DNA from: Chaetoceros tenuissimus | Taxonomy: Eukaryota; Bacillariophyta; Thalassiosirophyceae; Chaetocerotales; Chaetocerotaceae | Assembly: GCA_021927905.1 (NCBI GenBank) | Contig: BLLK01000051.1 | Span: forward strand, 1,116,001-1,180,000 | Direction of reading: 5' to 3' | DNA: 64,000 nt | Part shown: piece after piece, positions 18,855-28,947 of the stretch | Layout: every line of letters begins with the position of its first letter | Numbering within the stretch: the stretch's first letter is position 1 | Program-made: the position numbers and the translations under genes | Notes under the pieces: model-generated | Told to the model about the DNA's origin: nothing | The model's input: the letters and a program-made list of their open reading frames with translations, nothing else | Database searches by the model: none

Positions 18855-19607
18855 ATGGATGGAAAGCAGGGTAACAAGCAAGAGCAAAACCCACCAGGGG
18901 AAGGAAGGCCAATTCAATCGTATGAGGATGAGCATGATACAACGAACTCGAGTGGTGGCATGAGGAGGATGCTACAACAACAAGAAGGTGGACAAGAAGA
19001 AATGCCTAGTAACCAGAGAAATCTTTCTTTACGGTCATCGTCATCTAATCTTTTGCTTGATGATATTCTTCTCGACGACGCGGATCAGCAGCAGCAGCAA
19101 GATGCGTTGGGTGAGAGAGGCGTTGTTGTTGAAGAGAGATGTCGTCATAAACAGAAAAACAAGAAATACAACAAAATTGTTGAAGAAGAATCATTCGAAA
19201 ATGAAACAAGGAAGAGCCAAGGGACCATCTCTAGTTGCCTCTCTGATGAAAATCCTGGAGACCGGACAGCCGAAACGGAGCAGCAACAAGAGGAGACGAG
19301 CAGTGACAAAACTGAGGAGCAAAACACTGAAAGTGCTTCGAAGAAAGACACGAAAGCAAAGGTCAGAAATCTTGCACGAAATAGGCGTCGAAAAGCGAAA
19401 GAATGGAATGAAATGAAGCAAGAAGAAATCGCAAGATTGACCAAGCTTAACGTCCAGCTTAAAGAGAAAAACCAAGCCTTGATCAACGAGCTCATCATGC
19501 TTGGAGTAGACACCAACACAATACAACTATTCTTGAACTGCTTGCACATTACAAATCAAGAAGTTGCCACTGCAGTTCCTTCGCCCAAGTACAAATTTAG
19601 TCTATGA
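18855..19607 (+). CDS. bZIP-like protein (putative transcription factor)
   Basis: 250 aa. The first 160 residues are polar, Gln/Glu/Ser-rich and disordered. A basic stretch KAKVRNLARNRRRKAKEW (167-184) contains N172-x7-K180, resembling the bZIP DNA-contact pattern, and is followed by a coiled coil with leucines in perfect heptads at 195, 202, 209 and 216 and Asn in the core position (199, 206). The spacing is not canonical: the first zipper Leu is 15 residues after K180 instead of about 10, so the bZIP call is tentative. A nuclear regulator is likely. The 1,059-bp duplication ends 57 bp upstream of its start. The gene converges on the oxygenase gene. Confidence 0.6.
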   Translation: MDGKQGNKQEQNPPGEGRPIQSYEDEHDTTNSSGGMRRMLQQQEGGQEEMPSNQRNLSLRSSSSNLLLDDILLDDADQQQQQDALGERGVVVEERCRHKQKNKKYNKIVEEESFENETRKSQGTISSCLSDENPGDRTAETEQQQEETSSDKTEEQNTESASKKDTKAKVRNLARNRRRKAKEWNEMKQEEIARLTKLNVQLKEKNQALINELIMLGVDTNTIQLFLNCLHITNQEVATAVPSPKYKFSL

Positions 19608-19778
19608 TAAGCAATTGTATTTTAAACCAAAGAATACTTCGAATTTCCTTTCATTGTCGTTCTTCCTTACATTTGTAGATTTAAAATATTATTATAGCAA
19701 TAATAATATTTCGCACCTAAAAATTGCATCTATTCTCAAAAAGTGACCCGAATGCCCAAAGAGGTCCTCTTCTCTCGA

Positions 19779-20805
19779 TTACTCCAACTTTTCTTCTTTT
19801 CCAAGTGCCTTGCTAACCTTCATTTCAAGATGATCCTTTGCAATGATGGGTTCATACTTTGCAGGATTTTCGTCTGAGAAACATCCAGGAATACATTCGA
19901 TAAGTGCATCAGGATTAGGGTTGTGAAAGAAAGGAACACTCATTCTTCTTGCTCCGAGAGTATCTGGATGAGGAACTACACGATGAAGTGTTGATACCTA
20001 TGGACAGACAAGGATGTAAGAAAACCTTTAACTCATTGATACTGACAAAGAAAAAAAGAAATGATTTACGTACCCACTTATCATTAGTCCAGTTGGACAT
20101 GAGGTCCCCAATATTGATAATAAAATGATCTACCGGAGCAACTACGTCTATCCATTCCCCTTCCCGATTCTTGGCTTGCAAACCTCTACTATCTTTACTC
20201 CACAAAATAGTCAATGTTCCATAATCAGTATGCTCAGCATTTCGAGTCATACTTTCCATCTGATCCTTGGTCGGAGCAACAGCATCCTTTTGTTCAGGAT
20301 AATTCAATAATCTCAAAACAGTAAATGCATTGTCAACTTTGTCATCAAAAAATGACTCGTCCAAGTTCAAAGCTAAAGCAAATAAACGCATCAAATGACT
20401 TGACAGTTCTTGAACCTTTTCATAGTATTCCTTTGCAGTATCATTTAAAGAATCAATCGGCGGCCAAACCTTTTCTCTCACTGGTAAATTCATATTCAAA
20501 GATTCTTTCTGGTCTTGTAATTTGGATTCATCCTTGAGGGTAGCAGCTACATTTTCCATTCCTTGACCCATGTATCCCAGTCCAAAGGGAGCCATGGTCT
20601 CCTGTTTGGTAGAGAGGGGTAGATCAAAAAAGGCTGTTGATTCCTTTTGGAGTTTTTCAAGGAGGGAAAGTGGGATGCCATGATTGGCAATCATGAAGAA
20701 GCCAATTTCTTCACATGCCTTGTTGATTTGAAGTGCGACTGACTGAGGGTCGCTCTTGTTCAAGTATGGCCCAATATCAATCACTGGAATAGATGCTTTG
20801 GTCAT
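19779..20805 (-). CDS. 2-oxoglutarate/Fe(II)-dependent dioxygenase (isopenicillin-N-synthase-like)
   Basis: Exons 20805-20074 and 19997-19779, intron GTACGT...ATAG; 316 aa. The ATG at 20805 (MTKASIPVIDIGPYL) is the natural start; the in-frame TTG upstream is not needed. N-terminal DIOX_N features (IPVIDIG, GFFMIANHGIP) precede the 2OG core: HTDYGTLTIL gives the HxD iron ligands, IINIGDLMSNWTNDKW is the core strand, and the second exon starts VSTLHRVVPHP, supplying the distal His and leading to the SVPFF strand that normally follows the 2OG-binding Arg. The substrate in this large family cannot be predicted. The clean joining of NDKW to VSTLHRV validates the intron. Confidence 0.88.
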
Positions 20806-21074
20806 GATGTATTTGAGATTCAATATGGAAAGGAATGTACTCCAATGAGGGTCAAAAAGTGATTACTTCTGATATGTTTTTGAATTCAATTCCTGTGTTT
20901 TTTGTTGTGTGATGTGTTTGGACGAGAAAAGAGGAGGAAGATGAGCCGTACGTACTTACTAAATAAGTGGCTAGTTGTATGCCAAATAGCCAAATTGATT
21001 TTTTCAGAATGAATTTCGATTATTTATTTTTCTTTTATGTTACATATATGTGAAGTATGGGAACTTTATCTTCT

Positions 21075-23441
21075 TCAAGCCGCATTCGCCGCTGTCTTCA
21101 GTAAGATGTCTTTCGTACTGTTTCTATATTCGTAAAGATCATTGATGTGTTCAAGGAATCCGTCAAAATGCTCCGTACTCAAGACAAATGTTGAGAATGG
21201 TATTTTATAAATAGAAATGGCCTTGGTGATATTTCCTTGCAAGAAATATTCATCACCTAAAGCAAAATGAACTTGCAGATATTGCTCAAGTGGTATTTCA
21301 TCCTTGTATTTAGAACACAATGATATAGCTTGTAGCAAGTACTTGAGACCATCTTGAAACATCTCAGCATTTGCCTTTTTCTTGTAGACTCTGAATATCT
21401 TGAAAAGCGTATTGACAGCATCAATAGGTCTGACTCTCGAAGTAGAGGAGGAAGCTGTGTCATCACTAACAGCTACCGTGCGCGGAGTGTAGTCTTGCAG
21501 GCATTTCATTTCTTGTGCAAGCACTCTCGTGTAAGTTCCAAGGGCTTGATCATAGTCGCCAAAAGCGTTATAGATAGTTGCTATATTGTACAGAACGGAC
21601 AACATCGGTGCTTCGAATACCTCAGTTGATGCCTCGTAAATTTCAAGGCATTCTTGGAAAGCTTGCAAAGCAGAATATAGGTTTCCTGAATTGAAATGAG
21701 CAATGCCTAGCTTGTTCAAAGTGCTTGTTATACTATGATGTCCATCAATGAAGCACAGACGATCGCGTTTCGTTTCAAGAACTAGGGATAGGATTTCGAT
21801 TGTATCATCAAAGTAACCCAGCTCGTCAAATTGGACAGATAGGTAGGAATATCTTTCAAGGACAGATAACAAGAGCAATCGAGTTTGGTCCTCAACAGAA
21901 ATATCGTGATCATCAAAAGTTCTTGAAGATGATGGCGAGGATGATATTTTTTCTAGTTGCTCTCTTAGTAAGGAAATACTGGTTTGGTAGCACTCACTGG
22001 CGATATCCATCTTCGACTGTTTGGTGTATAGGCCAGCCAATTTTTCAAGCAGATAGATGCAGTGATTATTTAAGAATCCATCTCGTGATTGTGCTGCAGA
22101 GATATGATCCTTAATGGACAGTTTCAAAATAGATTCTGCCTTTTCATAGAACTGCAATGTCATACAAACTTCAGTATATGCAAAAATGACATGTGCCATC
22201 GCATCATCAGGAAAATGAAGAGGCGTACTGCTTCGCACACAGTCGAAAAACATTTCATAATAATGGGAGCTTTCCAATAGGTCGCCTTTTGCTTGATGGA
22301 CCTGGCCAACATTGAAATAAATAGCGGCAAGATCGAAATGTCCATTTGGTAGAACCTGCTGTCTTTGGTTCAAGGCCAGCGAATAGATTGCAAGGGTATC
22401 GTCATATTGCCCATTACGAAAATGAATACGCCCCAAGTTGTTCCTGATTGTCGCGAGCTGTAGAAGAAGACTTGACTGAAATGGAACATTACTGGAGTAG
22501 ATACTGCTTGTAGGAGTATTATCCAAAAGCAGTTCACATACAGAGGATGCAACGGACAACAAGAATTTCGTGGACTGTGATAATTTCTCGGTTGTTTCTT
22601 TCGATATCGGAGAAGTATCATTACTAGTAGTAGTACTACTAATATGATCACGTATATATACTGCAGCAATGCAGTTCATACTCGCAGCAAAAGTACGTGA
22701 AATATGGTATTCTACAGAGTTTGGACCTTCTTGTCTCTCAGCATGAGGTTCAACAGATGTAACGGAAGAATTCAGGCATGTCAGAGCTATTTTCTTGCTC
22801 CATTTTATAACTTGTTTGTATGAATTGATGGAATCATCCTTTCTATCGATGCACAACAATGAATGTCCAAGATTGAGTGAATACATGCACGATAAGAGCA
22901 ACTTCAGTTTGTTATATTGCTCTGCAGCTCCTTCGTGTTCCTCCACGTGATTCAAGAGCTCCATTGCTTCTTGAAAAGAGGTCACAGCATGTTGATACAA
23001 TTCTTTGTCCATTGATTGGATCCCTGCATTGTAGATATTGATGCTCTTTACAATTTGAGAAAAGTATGATTCGTTGGGGATACTACGATCATGTGTTGCT
23101 GCTAACTTGAAACGGTACTCGTGAAATCCTTCGTCGAATATATCCTTTCGATTTCTTGAATAAGCTGTACTAATCAACTCTATTACAATGAGGATGCCAT
23201 CTGCAGTAAGGTCTGTGAAGTGAGACTTGTTCTGCTTAATAGTATTTTGAGTGACAACGAATTCCACTCTTCCTTCTTCCACCACACACACTTGTTCCCT
23301 GTTGGTCATCATTCTAGTTCCAGATGCAGATGCAGCGGATAATATTCTGCTGACATCATGCTCATTAGTGCGGTCATGGCGCCTTATTTCTTCGCTAATT
23401 GCTGTTGGCTCTTCTTGTTGCTTTACAGGTTTCGTTGTCAT
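21075..23441 (-). CDS. Tetratricopeptide-repeat protein
   Basis: 788 aa, single exon. The first ~60 residues are polar with no signal peptide. Multiple TPR units are visible by their W/L-G-Y-A-F-A-P spacing, for example YQHAVTSFQEAMELL, YDDTLAIYSLALNQR, FNVGQVHQAKGDLLESSHYYE, FNSGNLYSALQAFQECLEIYE, YNAFGDYDQALGTYTRVLAQE and GDEYFLQGNITKAISIYK. The arrangement of ~42-residue paired units resembles kinesin-light-chain-type TPRs. Such proteins are scaffolds; no partner is suggested by neighbours. This TPR class is greatly expanded in diatoms. Confidence 0.8.
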   Translation of the reverse strand: MTTKPVKQQEEPTAISEEIRRHDRTNEHDVSRILSAASASGTRMMTNREQVCVVEEGRVEFVVTQNTIKQNKSHFTDLTADGILIVIELISTAYSRNRKDIFDEGFHEYRFKLAATHDRSIPNESYFSQIVKSINIYNAGIQSMDKELYQHAVTSFQEAMELLNHVEEHEGAAEQYNKLKLLLSCMYSLNLGHSLLCIDRKDDSINSYKQVIKWSKKIALTCLNSSVTSVEPHAERQEGPNSVEYHISRTFAASMNCIAAVYIRDHISSTTTSNDTSPISKETTEKLSQSTKFLLSVASSVCELLLDNTPTSSIYSSNVPFQSSLLLQLATIRNNLGRIHFRNGQYDDTLAIYSLALNQRQQVLPNGHFDLAAIYFNVGQVHQAKGDLLESSHYYEMFFDCVRSSTPLHFPDDAMAHVIFAYTEVCMTLQFYEKAESILKLSIKDHISAAQSRDGFLNNHCIYLLEKLAGLYTKQSKMDIASECYQTSISLLREQLEKISSSPSSSRTFDDHDISVEDQTRLLLLSVLERYSYLSVQFDELGYFDDTIEILSLVLETKRDRLCFIDGHHSITSTLNKLGIAHFNSGNLYSALQAFQECLEIYEASTEVFEAPMLSVLYNIATIYNAFGDYDQALGTYTRVLAQEMKCLQDYTPRTVAVSDDTASSSTSRVRPIDAVNTLFKIFRVYKKKANAEMFQDGLKYLLQAISLCSKYKDEIPLEQYLQVHFALGDEYFLQGNITKAISIYKIPFSTFVLSTEHFDGFLEHINDLYEYRNSTKDILLKTAANAA

Positions 23442-24495
23442 TGTTCTAACGCAATATGTTTGTTCTTAGTTTTGGTTAGTTTGGATGTTCTTGACTATGA
23501 CTACTCGTACATCGGATGTAAAAATTCTCGCTTTTCTCCCGCTTTTTGTTCCAGCTTTTATCTTTTTTAGGAATGCGGACCCACCATCAATAATGATGAG
23601 GACATTATCCTGACATGATGATCAGCATCATGATAATCATCATGATCATTAGGCCTTGTTTCTAGGTATGCCAATTGATGCTGATGCTTGTTCTAACGCG
23701 ATAATTTTTTCTATTCAGATTGACTTTATTTAATTGGGATAATTGCATAATGTATGAAAAGGAAATTCTCGCTTTTCTGTTCTGAGGAACATTTTTATAC
23801 ACTCGTGCTGTTGAACATCTAATTGAAATAATGTCTTCCAAAAGAGACGATATTGCTAAGTACCTGTGCGCGTGCAATGCATACAAAGTATGGTAATGCA
23901 GGAATTAGAATCTATGGAAAATAGAGATTCAGAGAGGAAGGAAGGGGTACTAGTGGTTTACTTTAGTCTAATAAGAAGCAAGATTTGTTTTCGTTCTTGA
24001 TTTTTTATATACAAATGCTTCTTTGACTTGGATTCGAAAATTAACAAAGGAAGGCAAGAATTTGACCTTCCTTTGATAAGTTCAAAGTATCCTATATGAA
24101 GGGAGACCCTACTTTAAACGAAGAAGTACCACAAGTGAAAGTACCAAAATATTTGAAGTTTTCCAAGCAGTTTCAAGTTGCAGTTGAATGTAGATGGAGA
24201 GAGGAGATATCAGATATCAGAGAAAGGAAGGAAGTTGGATGCTGAGTTGCTTTAGTTTCATAGAAGCAATTAGTTTCCGTTCATGACGCAATCGCACTAC
24301 TATTAGATCCTTAGGGATTCGATTCGAAATCTCGATAAATGAAAAAACAGAAGAGGTAGGTAGGAATGATGACTCCTTCGAGATTGAAAGTTATGTTGAA
24401 TGCTTATTCTTTCAAAAATCAAAATTGATTAGGTTTCCGTAAATGGAGGCAACAACCAGAAAAGCGAGAAAGTTTACTACGACTACTAAACGAAA
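23442..24495. other. Intergenic, ~1 kb divergent promoter
   Basis: No gene recognised. It contains a 10-bp perfect inverted repeat CAAAGGAAGG/CCTTCCTTTG at 24045-24054 and 24066-24075 (11-nt loop), and an ATGATGATCAGCATCATGAT near-palindrome cluster around 23617-23650. Both could be regulatory or simple-sequence noise. Confidence 0.4.
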
Positions 24496-25524
24496 ATGAC
24501 TCTCATTCAAGAATATCAGCAGTTGAAGCTAAACTACAATGCTAGCTCTTCCAAGAAGCATCAATTTGAAAAAAATGATTCGAAATGGCAGCATAATACT
24601 ACCCCTTCTCCTTCCACAGAAACAAATACATTCAGTGTACCAAATGCAACGACGACCTCCAAGTTGCAATATGAAATTGAACAATTCATACAAACTCTAC
24701 CTGTACCCGCAAAAGATGAAAAGAAATTAAAACAAATGATTTCCGACATGGTAACTGAATATCAGTCTTGCATCAGATGCTTGCAAGAAGATTCAAAAAG
24801 TTCAAAAGCTATCCTTGAGCATAAAAACGAGATGCATCAAGATGCTATCCTTGAACTTCAAAACAAGACAGACAAGGTTGAAGATGAAAAGAAAATCTTG
24901 ATGGAAAAGATGAAGAAACTCAAGCAGGAAAAGGAAGCATTGAATCTAGAATACAAAGTACTCGAAGAAAAGTCTCGTGAGGATCAAGAGGATATACAAT
25001 CGAAACATAAATTGCAAATGGATGATTTTCTTTCTACTGTTGAAGCCAAAGTCGAGTCTTTTAAAGATGAAATGGATCGAAAACGTGATTTGCTGGAAAA
25101 GGGCTATCGTGATCAAATTACAACTCTTGAGAAACAACTACGTGATCTTGAGAAAGACCACGATCGACAGAGAGATATGGATAAACAACAACAAAAGAGC
25201 GAGATTCAGACTTTGTTTCAAAGAAAGATGGATCAGTTGACTAGAGAGAAACGAGAATTGCGAAAGCAGCTGGACTGTAAAGCAAAAGAAGTGACAGTTA
25301 TCGAGACTACTTACAAAGATCAAATACAAGAAATGAAACAAGAGCTACTCGACCAACAGATTAAGCATGAGCAAGAGCTTCAAAGTATCGAAAGTAAAGT
25401 CAAATCGTTACTTTCTAGTCGTGATAAGGAATTATCGGACGCTGTAGAGAGAGCTTTGAATGCTGAAAAGCGAGTTTTTGCATTTGAGAATTGTATTACA
25501 GAGATTGAAAGTGGCTTAGATTAG
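24496..25524 (+). CDS. Coiled-coil protein
   Basis: 342 aa. Residues about 95-330 are an almost continuous heptad-rich coiled coil (many K, E, Q and L, e.g. KKLKQEKEALNLEYKVLEEK). The N-terminal ~60 residues are polar and Ser/Thr-rich. There is no membrane segment or catalytic motif. It could be a cytoskeletal, centrosomal or golgin-like rod; no family is recognised. Start ATG 24496 follows AT-rich leader sequence. Confidence 0.6.
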   Translation: MTLIQEYQQLKLNYNASSSKKHQFEKNDSKWQHNTTPSPSTETNTFSVPNATTTSKLQYEIEQFIQTLPVPAKDEKKLKQMISDMVTEYQSCIRCLQEDSKSSKAILEHKNEMHQDAILELQNKTDKVEDEKKILMEKMKKLKQEKEALNLEYKVLEEKSREDQEDIQSKHKLQMDDFLSTVEAKVESFKDEMDRKRDLLEKGYRDQITTLEKQLRDLEKDHDRQRDMDKQQQKSEIQTLFQRKMDQLTREKRELRKQLDCKAKEVTVIETTYKDQIQEMKQELLDQQIKHEQELQSIESKVKSLLSSRDKELSDAVERALNAEKRVFAFENCITEIESGLD

Positions 25525-25585
25525 TAAAAGTAGAATTTTTTTTGAAATTTGCTAGCTCAATATAGATCTTTCACAGTGTTTACAT

Positions 25586-26935
25586 TCATTTCTCTTTTCT
25601 CTCGATTCTATTCAGCCAATAACAATAGGGAAGGCCTTGTAGTAGAAGAAATGCGCCACATGCAATATTCACAATCTTTTCGTGACCATCGACAGCTAAT
25701 GCAATCAAGGGATATTGTAAGTTCCCAAAGATTGAAGATATCAAGAGACCAAGGCCTGCAAGAGTGCCGTAAAACTCAAACCCGAATCGCTTTCCAATGT
25801 TTGTAAAGAATAAACCAAATGTAATCATTCTCCCAATCCCATAAAGTGTCAGACCGATGATATGACTATTTAATGCGATATTGGAAGATGATAAAATAAA
25901 CATGGAACATGAAGTCAATATTGTTGCCAAAGACTGACCAATTCCAAGCCCAAATGCATCTGCAATTTTGCCGAAAAAAGGTGCAAGTATAGCTGCGGAA
26001 GCATACAATATCGAGAAAAGCGCAGTGTATTTGCCATCAGTATCTCCTTTTCGTTCTAGTTGGAAGCCAATGGTTGCAACATAATACTGAAGTGGGACCA
26101 AGAGACTTGAGAACCAAATCAGCAAAAGAATATATTCCTTGCTCTTGATCAAATGCATCACACCCTTCTTTTCTAAATCTTCTTCAGATTCTTCCTTGAT
26201 ACCTTCTTCTTCTTCGTGGAAAGAATTTTGTAGAGATTCTTCACTGCGGTCTTCTTCTTTTTCTTCTTCATGTTGAATGTGTTGTTCTTCGTCTTTTCCG
26301 TCGCTATTTGAAACATTGTTACTGTTTCGTAATCGAGGGGTCTCCTCTTGTGGTACTTTTTCTTCCTCGTGGTATGAATCAAAGTTTTCCACTGGTAGAA
26401 TTTGCAACGACACAATTACAAAGCCCATCAAAACAATTGCAAATATTCCCAGACCCCAACTCCTTCTTTCCGTAATCTTTGTCAGTACCAAAAATACTAG
26501 GCCACTAACTTGAAAGGCCCCACTGAAACTGGCGAGTATAGCACCTTGAATAGATTTACGAAAAAGACCAGCTACGGGCTGCAAACACAATTGACTTCCA
26601 CTTCCAATCCCCACCAAGAAGAAAGAAAAAGACAAAAGGCCCAGTGAAGATTCGTTACAAAACGCCAATCCAGTACATCCCATTGCTGTTGCAAAAAGGC
26701 AAAATGCAGTCGTTTTGCGTGTGCCAAAGTATCGATCTCTTGCTATACCTGAAAAGAATCTTCCGCCTTGTACACACCAGCTGCCAATTGTAAATATAAT
26801 ACCCAAGTCTTTTTCACTTAGACTGGTCTCTTCCAAGATAAGAAGTCGTCGGAGGGCTGGAAACCCGTAGACTAATCCACTTGCGAGAGATATAGTCAAG
26901 AATGCAAAGAAGAAGAGAAATATAGGACTAGGCAT
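25586..26935 (-). CDS. Major facilitator superfamily transporter (SLC43/FMP42-like)
   Basis: 449 aa, single exon. Twelve hydrophobic helices can be counted, in two sets of six. The N-terminal half begins FLTISLASGLVYGFPALRRLL, resembling the start of the SLC43/FMP42 family (amino-acid or small-metabolite transporters), and FSGIARDRYFGTRKT fits the MFS loop 2-3 signature (G-x3-D-R-x-G-R). The central loop (about 195-255) is unusually acidic: HEEEKVPQEE, DGKDEEQHIQHEEEKEEDRS. Location could be plasma membrane or an internal membrane. A double CRE palindrome sits 136-151 bp upstream of the start. Substrate not assignable. Confidence 0.78.
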   Translation of the reverse strand: MPSPIFLFFFAFLTISLASGLVYGFPALRRLLILEETSLSEKDLGIIFTIGSWCVQGGRFFSGIARDRYFGTRKTTAFCLFATAMGCTGLAFCNESSLGLLSFSFFLVGIGSGSQLCLQPVAGLFRKSIQGAILASFSGAFQVSGLVFLVLTKITERRSWGLGIFAIVLMGFVIVSLQILPVENFDSYHEEEKVPQEETPRLRNSNNVSNSDGKDEEQHIQHEEEKEEDRSEESLQNSFHEEEEGIKEESEEDLEKKGVMHLIKSKEYILLLIWFSSLLVPLQYYVATIGFQLERKGDTDGKYTALFSILYASAAILAPFFGKIADAFGLGIGQSLATILTSCSMFILSSSNIALNSHIIGLTLYGIGRMITFGLFFTNIGKRFGFEFYGTLAGLGLLISSIFGNLQYPLIALAVDGHEKIVNIACGAFLLLQGLPYCYWLNRIERKEK

Positions 26936-27452
26936 TGTTTAAACAAATTCAATGCATACATACAACCAACAAGAGTCTACAAGCAAATATTTTGATTGAT
27001 GTGAAATGGTTTTGGTTTTGGTTTTGGTGGTGTGGTGGTCAGAAAAATGAAAGTTCCTCAACATGAGTGATGACGTCATGACGTCATAGGAATGATACTC
27101 AAAATAGATTATCCATCTTCAAAGACAACCTAACTTAATGCTGAAGTCATTGTTTTTTGTCCCATTTTATTTTACACTTTGAAGAACTTTTCCTCTGCAA
27201 TTCCAAAAACAGAAAACATATGATTATTTATAGATATATTTTAATTATTATAGATATATAATCTTCAGTGTTCAACACGAATGCATCGTACATAAGTTTT
27301 GTTTAGATGTTCTCCATTTTAGAGAATATTTAGCATTATAGAAATTACCTTGTAAGTCTTTTCGAAACCGTAATGTATGCGTAAGAGTGGCAGTATTGTC
27401 TCTTTACCTATGTTAGCTATCTCGTGCATTTACATGATGAAATATTCATTCT
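26936..27452. other. Intergenic
   Basis: Promoter of the MFS gene (-) and 3' flank of the glycosyltransferase-like gene (-). A GGTTTTGGTTTTGGTTTTGG run is at 27008-27028 and the double CRE at 27071-27086. No ORF is supported. Confidence 0.5.
27071..27086. promoter_or_regulatory. Double CRE palindrome upstream of MFS gene
   Basis: Two perfect TGACGTCA octamers abut directly (27071-27078 and 27079-27086), 136 bp upstream of the MFS start codon at 26935. bZIP dimers bind this sequence in other eukaryotes; two touching sites are unlikely by chance. Confidence 0.5.
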
Positions 27453-28502
27453 TTACTCAGTAGTAGTGTCCATACCAGAGAAATTGGCCAATGATAGCGT
27501 TCTTTGTCTTCCATCCAAGTGATTGAGAAATGGATTTCCTGGTTCAAACTTATAAAGCCATTGATTCACAGTAAAGCAGTTGTCAGAATTGTTCCAGTTT
27601 GCCATGAAGAAACCTTCGACAGGTCTTGGGGTAGGCCCCATCATTTTGTAAGCCTCTCTATAATACTTCTTTGTTGTAATGTGATTGTTATTGCTCCATT
27701 GTGCAAGCATAAATTGTGATTTTTTGTATTTTTGCACATTGCACCCATTTTTCTTTGGTCTACACTGAAAATTCATTACTCTGAGTGGGTCATTTCCCTT
27801 GTCAAATCTTACAATTCTCAACACTTCAGGATCATTTTCCATAGCATTGATGATTTCAGTATGGTTTACTTGTCGAATGAATTCAAAATCATGTTGAACA
27901 ATGTAAACATATTTCATATCAACATAATCCAATGCATTCTGGATATTATTGCTAATATGCAGATGCTTGGCATGGGATAAAATCATAACAGATGGATTAT
28001 TATAGAAATACTTTCTCAACGTATCGGTATACTTTTCGACTTTATCAATCTTTTCTTCAACTAGAGTAATGTTTTCAACTTGATGAATGAATTGAACTGG
28101 TGAGCCCTTCGCCCTTCTTCGCCTGCGTGGTTTTGTTAAAGGTAAAGCATCGACGGTAATGATGATTTTTGGATCATGTAATCCATGTATCATGGATCGA
28201 ACAGATGCAATGGTTCTGTTAATCAGTGTGGATAGATGGATGAGTTGGAATATATCATGCATGATGATAGTACAATCACTGTCGCATCACTTTGAGTGTG
28301 TTTAGTATTGAAAGAGGACTTGACCCCCTAGAAGTTCCTCCTCTTCTTCTTGCAAAAGTGTTCTCCTTTCTGGTGCTTTGTTGTTTACTAATGGTGATGA
28401 TGCCTCTCTAACTGCAGTAGACACATGAAATGTACTGTAAAATGATGACACAATGGACATCATTAACATTCCATAAAGTGTGGACTTCCACTGATTCTTC
28501 AT
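27453..28502 (-). pseudogene. Glycosyltransferase-like type II membrane protein, 5' part frame-disrupted
   Basis: Main ORF 28262-27453 (269 aa) has a GT-A-like core: KIIITVDALP, VMILSHAKHLHISNNIQNAL, YVYIVQHDFEFIRQV and RIVRFDKGNDPLRV, where QHD resembles the metal-binding acidic motif. Upstream, ATG 28502 opens a short frame with a transmembrane anchor (MLMMSIVSSFYSTFHV) and an acidic stem ending in LLQEEEEELLGG, exactly what should precede it. Between them (about 28225-28320) the natural continuation SDATVIVLSS lies in a third frame. I could find no GT-AG intron with the right phases, so one or two small indels (mutation or sequence error) are likelier than splicing. It might also be a functional gene with an unusual intron. 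Confidence 0.5.
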
Positions 28503-28722
28503 TTGCAAAAGGTGAAAGATGAAAATATGGAGGAGGAAGACATACAATCACTTGGGGCCTAGGGTTTTCATAATAATGAGAGTGGAGGAGCACCTCAAAC
28601 CTCAGTCTTGTGGCGACATGCAGGCTTTTCGAGGTCCAAAGATGACCTTGTTGAATAATGAGATGGCGTCATGGAATTGATAAAAAGACAATACTCACAT
28701 ACGTACATACAATTCCATTCAA

Positions 28723-28739
28723 ACGTCATTCTAACGTCA
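28723..28739. promoter_or_regulatory. Two ACGTCA half-sites 11 bp apart
   Basis: ACGTCA occurs at 28723-28728 and 28734-28739, on the same strand and one helical turn apart, about 210 bp upstream of the glucanase start and 220 bp upstream of the opposing gene. They may be bZIP sites; function is inferred. Confidence 0.35.
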
Positions 28740-28947
28740 AAGATCGAAAATGTTCCCGCCAAAACAAAGGAATCTTTCTCAAACTTCCGTCGCATCCTAC
28801 AGACCCTCATTGTTGAAGTAGACATCACACATCAACCAACCAATCAAAAACAAATATCTCACTCCTCTTACAAATCTGCTCGAAAAGAAAAGGAATTGAA
28901 TTGGATTTCTCTAATCATATCTCATAACATTTGTCATTTCATCAAGC

